Below are positions 1 through 5,925 of a stretch of 14,109 bases of DNA, in pieces. How positions within the stretch are numbered: the first letter of the stretch is position 1; each line of letters starts with the position of its first letter. Below the pieces are notes generated by a model. It was not told the origin of the DNA. It saw only the letters and a list, made by a program, of their open reading frames with translations, and did no database searches. Made by a program: the position numbers and the translations under genes. Source of the DNA: Erysipelotrichaceae bacterium (GTDB lineage: Bacteria; Bacillota_I; Bacilli_A; Erysipelotrichales; Erysipelotrichaceae); assembly GCA_003446295.1 (NCBI GenBank), contig DMBB01000298.1, positions 1 to 14,109 on the forward strand. Direction: 5' to 3'.

Positions 1-1514
1 GTGCTGCCGAGTCTGTTTGTGATCTCGAACGCTGGTTCAATGTTTCTGCCCTGGTAGTCATTTGTGGCATAAGACCAGATCAGTGTCCGGCCGCTGCTGC
101 GGATCCAGGAGAGCTGCTTCATATAGCTTTCATGGCGTTCTTCCAAGGAAGGGAAGGCACTGATCTTTGCTGTATAGATCTCGTCAAACAGGCCTTTTCT
201 GACAGGAATGCCCGGATAGCTTCTGGCTGAGCACCCGAGAATATATGTCACTTCTTTTGCGTCCACCGGATGCGTCAGATCTGTTATCGTACAGAAATCG
301 GTCGTCAATGTGCCGGAAGCGGCACGGACATTGCTGATCATGCTGAGTACAAGATCAGCATCTTCTTCATTGTGAACATATGCCAGTGTCTGCGACAGGA
401 TCGTTCTGATCGCTGTGCCTGCCTTAAGCTGGGCACTGTCATTCATTCTCGGATGTTTCTGAAGCAGGGTGTATGCGTATCTTAATGCTGAAGCAGGATC
501 CTCTGCACTGAGAAGGATATCGATCTCATTCTGAACGGAATCCAGGTAATCAGCGAACATATTGTAGAGATTCCTTGTTTTGTCAGCTTCATTTTGAAAG
601 TCCGGCTGTCTGATCAGTTCGTACATACCCGTATCAATGGAGATATCGGTCAGGATCCTTTGTGCAAAAGGAATCAGTTCGCTGCCGGCTTTCTTTGAGA
701 AGCCGTCCGTTCTCATGATCTGTATGAGGGATTCCGCATCTTTCTGAACAGCAAACTCTGCCAGTGATATGTAAATGAGAACAGCCTGGGGATATGCCTG
801 CTCTTCGATCGGGCAGAAAGGAATGCCGTATCTTTCAAATACCTGTTCAAGAACGGGAAGCTGTGCTTTCCTGTCTGTCAGAATGATATTGCATGGTTTT
901 TCATTTCTGCAGATTTCCTGGGCAGCGGCTTCTATTTCCTGCCGGGTGCTCAGGGCGTAACGCAGGTGTTCTGTTTCTGCCGGAATGGCAGTGCCGATCG
1001 ATGCTGTGCATCCGGCCGCGGACATGACTGTGTCCAGAAAACGCCTGCGGAAGATATCTGTTTCAAACAATATGGAAAATTCCGACTTTTTATCGATGGC
1101 CTTTCTGACCAGCTTATCGTAGTTCCGGAAGACAAACTGCTCCTCCAGGGGCAGTTTGAGCGCTTCCGCGAGGATCAGCGCAAGTTCCTCTTCACTCTCA
1201 GTGTCACGGGGAAGCATCTTTTCCGTGATTCCGAATAATGCGCATTCTCTGGCAAAGGAAAGGATCTCGCTGATAAAAGCAGGAAACTTCACCATATCTC
1301 TGTAAACTGACAGACTGCCGGATATATCCTTCAGGCGCCGGGCGAACAGCATCATAGATGCATACTTATCTTCTTCTGCATCACTGTGCAGAAGTGCGCC
1401 GGGACTGAGCAGTTCTGTTCCGACCAGGGAAACAGCTTGATTGCCTGCCGAAAGTGCGTGATATATGCGCTCTTTTTGATATTCACTGCAAATAATTGTT
1501 TTTTTATTGTTCAT
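1..1514 (-). CDS. AddB/RexB-like helicase-nuclease subunit, N-terminal 504 codons (3' end beyond window)
   Basis: This open frame starts at ATG 1514-1512 and runs leftwards without a stop to the window edge. AddB/RexB proteins are about 1,100-1,200 residues long and work with AddA in double-strand break end resection in the cytoplasm; here only the N-terminal half is visible. The best family signal is near residues 422-450, where a hydrophobic strand (VTYILGC) is followed by SARSYPGIP and GLFDE. This resembles the AddB/UvrD-superfamily segment usually read as 'VFLLGANxGxxP...GLLSDxER'. The following stretch (ERHESYMKQLSWIRSSGRTLIWSY, residues about 463-486) fits the AddB pattern of a charged helix and a 'lxLSYP'-type strand. 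No Walker A is seen at the N-terminus. The PD-(D/E)XK nuclease and Fe-S cysteines would lie outside the window. In-frame TAG and TGA codons sit 9-15 nt before the ATG, so the protein cannot start further upstream. A different helicase-like exonuclease subunit is possible. Confidence 0.65.
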   Translation of the reverse strand, partial: MNNKKTIICSEYQKERIYHALSAGNQAVSLVGTELLSPGALLHSDAEEDKYASMMLFARRLKDISGSLSVYRDMVKFPAFISEILSFARECALFGITEKMLPRDTESEEELALILAEALKLPLEEQFVFRNYDKLVRKAIDKKSEFSILFETDIFRRRFLDTVMSAAGCTASIGTAIPAETEHLRYALSTRQEIEAAAQEICRNEKPCNIILTDRKAQLPVLEQVFERYGIPFCPIEEQAYPQAVLIYISLAEFAVQKDAESLIQIMRTDGFSKKAGSELIPFAQRILTDISIDTGMYELIRQPDFQNEADKTRNLYNMFADYLDSVQNEIDILLSAEDPASALRYAYTLLQKHPRMNDSAQLKAGTAIRTILSQTLAYVHNEEDADLVLSMISNVRAASGTLTTDFCTITDLTHPVDAKEVTYILGCSARSYPGIPVRKGLFDEIYTAKISAFPSLEERHESYMKQLSWIRSSGRTLIWSYATNDYQGRNIEPAFEITNRLGS

Positions 1515-1520
1515 ACGTTG

Positions 1521-1529
1521 ATTCTATCA
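1521..1529 (-). promoter_or_regulatory. Extended -10 promoter for the AddB-like gene, with a possible leaderless start
   Basis: Read on the minus strand, TGA-TAGAAT (1529 to 1521) matches an extended -10 (TGnTATAAT) at five of six core bases. No acceptable -35 lies 16-18 bp upstream, which an extended -10 tolerates. Only six bases (CAACGT) separate the hexamer from the ATG at 1514, so the predicted transcript would begin at or next to the start codon. No Shine-Dalgarno is present upstream. Other upstream promoters cannot be ruled out. Confidence 0.45.
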
Positions 1530-1609
1530 CATATGGACATTTCAGACGTTATGAACAGCGGACTGAAAAATGTAAGTGTACTTGCTGGAGAATGCTTGAT
1601 GATATGCGT

Positions 1610-1635
1610 AAAAACACGATTTTGCTTGTGTTTTT
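1610..1635. repeat. Inverted repeat in the divergent promoter region
   Basis: AAAAACAC (1610-1617) and GTGTTTTT (1628-1635) are perfect 8-bp inverted arms around a 10-bp spacer. The right arm covers the proposed -35 of the rightward promoter. It could be an operator for the gene at 1689, or a chance product of an AT-rich spacer. Confidence 0.4.
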
Positions 1636-1654
1636 CATGCTTTACAAATATGAT
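1626..1654 (+). promoter_or_regulatory. Sigma-A promoter for the gene at 1689
   Basis: TTGTGT (1626-1631) and TATGAT (1649-1654) are spaced by 17 bp and match four and five of six consensus bases. Transcription would begin near 1661, giving a leader of about 28 nt that contains the strong GGAGGGG ribosome site. A second TATGAT at 1658-1663 has no matching -35. Confidence 0.5.
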
Positions 1655-1688
1655 TTATATGATCTTAAGAATCAGCGGAGGGGTAGTA

Positions 1689-2525
1689 ATGGCAATCAGT
1701 AGTATTCTCGATCAGCAGCTTGACCAGCGGAGAAATGGTGAAGACTGCAGCTTCAACGGCTACTTGGAGGATTATCTGAATTTGACAGATGATCTGGATG
1801 AAGTGCTGAGAGAATCTTTCACAGAGATTCTTGCAAAAGACGAAAACGTCAAGATCTGTGTGAACCTGAAGGCGGAAGTCAACAGAAATGCGATCTCCAA
1901 TCAGATTATTCGTTACAAGGATATTTTTAAATTGGCTGGAAAGCCCATTGAATATCCGTACATTTTGTATGTTGCGGGTGATACGGAAGATCGCGCTTTA
2001 TTGGTTGTTCCGTATTCAAAATACAGCTGTATCTATGCAAAGGGGTATTATTACTGCATGACAGAACCGGGAAGTCCTTTCATTGACTGCAAAAATGAGA
2101 TCGTTGCAGTCACAAGCGACAAGGCTTCCAAAATCACAGATGCATACAGCAAACTGTTCACTATGAAGGCAGGCGCACTGCAGAGATCAATCGACAGGGA
2201 TTATTTTAAAAACTACGACGAGCTTAAGGCTCTGGCTGTTGAAGCAGCCAATATGCAGAAGGAAGAAGCACCTGCAGTTCTGACTGCGCTGGAAGACAGA
2301 ACAGCTCAGATCTACAGATATGTGATCAACTGGTTCCTTCTGAAGAAAGTCCTTTATGTACAGTACATGGTAAATAAAAACATCCTGAATACTGTTCACG
2401 AAGGCAACATCAAGAAACAGAGAAATCAGGCAAAAACGAATGCTGATGAGATCGGGTTCCTGAGCTTCAGCGAGATGTGGAGACTGACCGCACCTGCAGA
2501 AGAGGAAGCCGAACAGGAAAGTTAA
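1689..2525 (+). CDS. Uncharacterised soluble 278-residue protein, first gene of the ATPase cluster
   Basis: I do not recognise this family. The ATG at 1689 is chosen because GGAGGGG (1677-1683) lies 5 nt upstream. The frame is open further left to 1386, but that part overlaps the divergent gene and its promoter. The protein has no signal peptide and no clear membrane segment. Residues about 15-60 are acidic and probably helical. Residues about 90-150 look like alternating beta strands (YPYILYVAGD, ALLVVPYSKYSCIYAKGYYYC). The C-terminal half (about 165-260) is helical, with a hydrophobic amphipathic stretch near 215-235 (YVINWFLLKKVLYVQYMV), and ends in a very acidic tail (EEEAEQES). A globular mixed domain followed by a helical bundle is the most that can be said. 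It is followed by the XpaC-like and AAA+ genes on the same strand, so a shared role is inferred, not shown. Confidence 0.85.
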   Translation: MAISSILDQQLDQRRNGEDCSFNGYLEDYLNLTDDLDEVLRESFTEILAKDENVKICVNLKAEVNRNAISNQIIRYKDIFKLAGKPIEYPYILYVAGDTEDRALLVVPYSKYSCIYAKGYYYCMTEPGSPFIDCKNEIVAVTSDKASKITDAYSKLFTMKAGALQRSIDRDYFKNYDELKALAVEAANMQKEEAPAVLTALEDRTAQIYRYVINWFLLKKVLYVQYMVNKNILNTVHEGNIKKQRNQAKTNADEIGFLSFSEMWRLTAPAEEEAEQES

Positions 2526-2547
2526 TAAATCTGAACAGATGAATGAT

Positions 2548-2574
2548 CAAAGGCCTGCATATTGCAGGCCTTTG
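2548..2574 (+). terminator. Hairpin terminator after the 278-residue protein gene (weak U-tract)
   Basis: CAAAGGCCTGCA (2548-2559) and TGCAGGCCTTTG (2563-2574) form a perfect 12-bp stem with a 3-nt loop (TAT), starting 22 nt after the stop codon. The only U-run is the TTT that closes the stem, so termination may be partial and downstream genes could receive read-through. Confidence 0.7.
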
Positions 2575-2576
2575 CA

Positions 2577-2585
2577 TGATATAAT
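2577..2585 (+). promoter_or_regulatory. Extended -10 promoter for the XpaC-like/AAA+ gene pair
   Basis: TGA-TATAAT (2577-2585) is a perfect extended -10. A -35 would fall in the terminator loop and arm (about 2557-2562, GCATAT), which is a poor match, so recognition would rest on the extended -10. The predicted start near 2592 gives a short leader holding AGGAGGG (2595-2601), about 6 nt before the ATG at 2608. Confidence 0.6.
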
Positions 2586-2607
2586 CATACAGGCAGGAGG
2601 GTGAAGA

Positions 2608-3573
2608 ATGAGATACAGAAGATCAGGCGGAAATTTCTGGATATTTTTCCTTTTATTTATATTCTTTGCCTCGGATGGAGTGCTTCCTTTGGTATTTATC
2701 ACGGCAGCCCTTGCTTTCTTTATGATGAAAGCTGTCGGTGCCGGAAAAGAAAAAGAAGAACAGAGTTATACATACAGTCATGCGAGACCGGCAAGGAGTG
2801 AGTCCCATACCAGCAGTGAGCTGGCTCAGGTTTATGAATATCTGCGCAGGCATTTTACCAAGAAAAGAATTCTTGATATGCCCAACAACATTGACCTGGT
2901 GCTCAGGACCAAGTCCTATAAGACCCTCAGCAACCTGGACGTTTACCGCAACGGCAGACGTGTCGGGACACTGAGTGAGTTCCGCAGACGGTACAGTGAT
3001 ATGTATGATCAGATCCTGGATACACTTGTTTCCATGGCAGCTGCCAACACTGCAGTGCAGGATGTTGTTGATGCAGAAGTAGTCCATCAGAAAGAAGAGG
3101 TCAAACCGGTTGAAGAAGTCAAGAAAGAAGATCAGAAACCGGGTGCAGATTACTATATTCAGGTGATCAATGACCTGAATGATGACATTCCGGATGATGA
3201 GATCTCCACAAGTCTTTATGAGACGACAGCTCTGCTGAAACAGATCCAGTATTTTGAAGAAAAATTCCCGGACAGCCACAATAAGCTGGATAAACTTTAT
3301 ACGCATTATCTGCCGATCCTGACAAGGATCCTGAAGCAGTATACGCTGCTGCAGGTCGCGAAGACTGATCCCAGTTATGAGTCAACCTATACGGATCTGA
3401 AGAAAACGATCAATCTGATCAATCAGGCAATGCAGACGATCATATCCAGTATGACTGACAATGACTTTATTAATCTTTCTGCAGATATGTCAACTCTGGA
3501 AGCCGTGCTTCAGAAAGACGGCCTGACCGGAGACAGCGATATCAGCCAGGCACTGAGTGGGAAGAGGTGGTAA
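2608..3573 (+). CDS. XpaC-like membrane-anchored protein (5-bromo-4-chloroindolyl phosphate hydrolysis family)
   Basis: The 321-residue product starts at ATG 2608, 6 nt after AGGAGGG. Residues about 10-20 and 24-40 are two hydrophobic segments forming a tight membrane hairpin, after a basic start (MRYRRSGG). This suggests an N-terminal anchor with the rest in the cytoplasm. Residues about 70-145 form a small basic domain (YLRRHF, RNGRRVGTLSEFRRRYS). An acidic/Lys linker follows (about 155-178). Residues about 181-303 are a helical domain whose core (LLKQIQYFEEKFPDSHNKLD, then LDKLYTHYLPILTRILKQYT) resembles the XpaC family. XpaC relatives often neighbour TelA-type genes in toxic-anion or stress loci; their biochemical role is unclear, and a true phosphatase activity is doubtful. 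The stop codon is 2 nt before the start of the AAA+ gene, so the two are translationally coupled and probably interact. Confidence 0.75.
   Translation: MRYRRSGGNFWIFFLLFIFFASDGVLPLVFITAALAFFMMKAVGAGKEKEEQSYTYSHARPARSESHTSSELAQVYEYLRRHFTKKRILDMPNNIDLVLRTKSYKTLSNLDVYRNGRRVGTLSEFRRRYSDMYDQILDTLVSMAAANTAVQDVVDAEVVHQKEEVKPVEEVKKEDQKPGADYYIQVINDLNDDIPDDEISTSLYETTALLKQIQYFEEKFPDSHNKLDKLYTHYLPILTRILKQYTLLQVAKTDPSYESTYTDLKKTINLINQAMQTIISSMTDNDFINLSADMSTLEAVLQKDGLTGDSDISQALSGKRW
3564..3570 (+). promoter_or_regulatory. Ribosome binding site that decides the AAA+ start (GTG 3576)
   Basis: AGAGGTGG-type sequence (about 3564-3570) sits 5 nt before GTG 3576. An alternative in-frame GTG at 3567 lies inside this site and would add only three residues (MVT), so 3576 is preferred. 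The site overlaps the last codons of the XpaC-like gene, which indicates translational coupling. Confidence 0.6.
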
Positions 3574-3575
3574 CC

Positions 3576-5711
3576 GTGTCTAAAGAATCAGAAAAAGAAC
3601 GTCTGATGCGGGAAATACTTTACAACAAATCCCGTAAAAAGTTTGATACAAACAGTGAGATCGAACTGACGACAGACGGTATTATCAATCATCAGAAATC
3701 TCCGAAAATGGCAGACGACATTATGAAGGCTGCTGATGATACTTTGAATGCGCTGAAGGATGTTCTGAAGCGTCAGCAGAAGGATCTTGATAGTCTTTCC
3801 AAAGTGGAACAGGTCGACCTGAAACCGAATATTGATGACATGAAGGCACTGCAGGAAGAGATCGCCAGAGACTACGGCATCAGTACTGCTGAGGTCAAGA
3901 TTCCCGATATGCCTTCTGTTCAGGATACGCCTGTTGTGATCGAACCGGCTGACAGCGGTGCGCTGTTTGCAAGTGTACTGAAAGATCTGCAAGACAATAT
4001 TGTCGGTCAGGATGATCAGCTCAAAGAAGTATGCAATTCATTCAGAAGACCGTATGTTATGGGCCAGAATCCCGGAAAGGCAAAGAATGTCATCCTTTTG
4101 ACAGGACCCAACGGCTCCGGAAAGCATGCGATCATTGCCCAGATGGCAAAGAGCCTTTATCAGCGCAAAGTCTTTGCAAGCGATGAAGTATATACGATCG
4201 ACCTGAGTCTGTATCAGTCAGGTTCCCAGGAACAGATCTTCCTGCAGGACCTTTACCGTGATCTGTCAGGCAAAGGATCCATCATCGTGTTTGAAAACTT
4301 CGAAGTCGGATTCCCGTCATTCCTTCGTATGATCGATTCTCTGGTATGCGATGGCAAGGTCGTGCTGAGCAGACGTTATGTTCTGAACAAAGGCATACTG
4401 GTTGAAAACCAGACTGGTCTTGTAAAAGAAGCTGTTGATTCCCTGAGTGCGGAAGGCAAGTATCTTGTCTTCATGACAACCAAGGGAACATCTGCAGTCC
4501 AGGATGCATTCGGTGCTGATTTCCTGTACCACGTACTGGATACGATCAAACTGAAAGCACTGACTGAAGAAAACATCAGAGAAGTGATCGATAATAAGAC
4601 AAGAGATCTGATCGAGCGTTCCGGTACGAACCTGAAGATCGATGTTAGGATGACACAGGAACTAAAAGACTGGATCGTCGGGCATTATGACAAGACAAAA
4701 GGTGCCGATGCGATCACACAGATATTTGATAACTTCTATATCTGCCTCAGCCAGGAAGTCCTTGAAAAAGGTCTTGGTGCAGAGACAGTCGCTGAACTGG
4801 TCGTACATGATGATGTTGCATGTGCAAAGATCGTTGATGAATATGTATCACTGATCCGTACCAAGACAAGTGCAGAAGAAATCAAAGCAGTCAACGAAGA
4901 GCTTGATCAGATCGTCGGTCTTGAGATGGTCAAGGAGTATATCCGTTCCCTGGAATCACACATCCAGATGCAGGAGCTCCGCAGACAGCAGGGTATGAAG
5001 GTCAGCGAGATCTCCAAGCATATGATCTTCACCGGCAATCCCGGTACAGGTAAGACAACGATCGCACGTCTGATCTCCAGATACATGAAGGCAATCGGCG
5101 CATTGAGCAGAGGCCAGCTTGTTGAAGTAACAAGAGCCGATCTGGTAGCACAGTATGTCGGACAGACAGCTCCGCTGACAATGTCCGTCATCAAGTCAGC
5201 AATCGGCGGTGTTCTCTTCATTGATGAAGCATATTCCCTGTACAGAGGAAAAGACGACTCCTTCGGTCTGGAATGCATCGATACGATCGTTAAGGCAATG
5301 GAAGACAACCGTGATGATCTGATCGTGATCCTGGCAGGATACAGCCGTGAAATGGCTACATTCCTGGAATCCAACAGCGGTCTGAAGTCCAGATTCCCGA
5401 ATACGATCGAGTTCAAGGACTATACCGGAGAAGAACTGTTCAAGATTGCAAAGATCCAGGCAAAGTCCAAGGGATATGTGATCGCCGATGATGTAGAAGA
5501 AAAGCTGACAGACTACTTCAATGAAGTACAGTCGATCAACGCTGCTGAAGCAGGAAACGGCAGACTTGCAAGAAACGTTGTTGAGGATGCAATCCTCAGA
5601 CAGTCACGCCGTCTTGTCCGCAATCCTGACAGCCAGATGGATGAACTGAAACTGGAGGACTTTGACTTCACGATCAAAGTATCACCTCCGAAAGCAGCCG
5701 GTCTGTTCTGA
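3576..5711 (+). CDS. Double AAA+ ATPase: degenerate Clp-type domain fused to an intact CbbX/SpoVK-type domain
   Basis: This 711-residue cytoplasmic protein probably remodels a protein partner using ATP. Residues about 1-125 are a charged helical N-domain. The first AAA+ module (about 130-400) follows the Clp D2 plan: IVGQDDQ (142-148), a Walker A-like GPNGSGKH (177-184), and a Walker B position reading IIVFENFE (E240, N241) where Clp has DE. The usual 'FLNRID' reads FLYHVLD, and sensor 2 'GAR' reads GAD (378). Catalytic Glu, Arg finger and sensor-2 Arg all appear lost. The second module (about 440-685) is CbbX/SpoVK-like and intact: GNPGTGKT (487-494), YVGQTAP (527-533), VLFIDEAY (D550, E551), Arg finger in GLKSRFP (R606), and sensor-2 region NGRLARN (R663/R666). 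CbbX activates Rubisco and related domains occur in EccA of type VII secretion, so the family role is partner remodelling. A GTG start and 2-nt spacing couple it to the XpaC-like gene. The target is unknown. Confidence 0.9.
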   Translation: MSKESEKERLMREILYNKSRKKFDTNSEIELTTDGIINHQKSPKMADDIMKAADDTLNALKDVLKRQQKDLDSLSKVEQVDLKPNIDDMKALQEEIARDYGISTAEVKIPDMPSVQDTPVVIEPADSGALFASVLKDLQDNIVGQDDQLKEVCNSFRRPYVMGQNPGKAKNVILLTGPNGSGKHAIIAQMAKSLYQRKVFASDEVYTIDLSLYQSGSQEQIFLQDLYRDLSGKGSIIVFENFEVGFPSFLRMIDSLVCDGKVVLSRRYVLNKGILVENQTGLVKEAVDSLSAEGKYLVFMTTKGTSAVQDAFGADFLYHVLDTIKLKALTEENIREVIDNKTRDLIERSGTNLKIDVRMTQELKDWIVGHYDKTKGADAITQIFDNFYICLSQEVLEKGLGAETVAELVVHDDVACAKIVDEYVSLIRTKTSAEEIKAVNEELDQIVGLEMVKEYIRSLESHIQMQELRRQQGMKVSEISKHMIFTGNPGTGKTTIARLISRYMKAIGALSRGQLVEVTRADLVAQYVGQTAPLTMSVIKSAIGGVLFIDEAYSLYRGKDDSFGLECIDTIVKAMEDNRDDLIVILAGYSREMATFLESNSGLKSRFPNTIEFKDYTGEELFKIAKIQAKSKGYVIADDVEEKLTDYFNEVQSINAAEAGNGRLARNVVEDAILRQSRRLVRNPDSQMDELKLEDFDFTIKVSPPKAAGLF

Positions 5712-5736
5712 TCAATTACAAGCTATACACTGAACG

Positions 5737-5763
5737 AAGCCTTGCAGGAATGCAGGGCTTTTA
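5737..5763 (+). terminator. Intrinsic terminator after the AAA+ gene
   Basis: AAGCCTTGCA (5737-5746) pairs with TGCAGGGCTT (5751-5760), with one G-U pair and a GGAA tetraloop, followed by a short T-run (TTTT, 5759-5762). It starts 25 nt after the TGA stop and closes the operon. Confidence 0.75.
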
Positions 5764-5833
5764 TGTTGTGAGTTACCGTCAGATAATATCAGGAATTATG
5801 AGAAAGCTTTAAGCCGAAAAAAGCTGTCCCTCA

Positions 5834-5862
5834 TTGAAGAGTGTGCCATATACCCGTAAAAT
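5834..5862 (+). promoter_or_regulatory. Sigma-A promoter for the LRR surface protein gene
   Basis: TTGAAG (5834-5839) and TAAAAT (5857-5862) are spaced by exactly 17 bp and match four and five of six consensus bases. The predicted start near 5869 leaves a leader of about 57 nt with CGGAGG (5915-5920) 5 nt before the ATG. No operator-like palindrome is evident here. Confidence 0.6.
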
Positions 5863-5925
5863 AAAATCAATCAATAAATGAGCTTCTTATCATATAGATG
5901 GTGAAGAGAATTTCCGGAGGTATTT

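Noticed and set aside
1386..1688. In-frame N-terminal extension of the 278-residue protein by 101 codons
   Set aside because: It overlaps the divergent gene and its promoter, has no ribosome site, and its composition is unlike the rest, whereas ATG 1689 has GGAGGGG 5 nt upstream.
2653..3306. 217-codon open frame on the minus strand
   Set aside because: It lies antisense to the well-supported XpaC-like gene, lacks a ribosome site, and its Cys/Ile/Phe-rich composition is typical of a shadow frame.
3567..3576. Programmed frameshift joining the XpaC-like and AAA+ genes
   Set aside because: There is no slippery heptamer, and a ribosome site with a GTG start 2 nt after the stop explains the junction.
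4907..5416. 169-codon open frame on the minus strand
   Set aside because: It is antisense to the CbbX-type domain with intact motifs; no ribosome site or protein-like composition.
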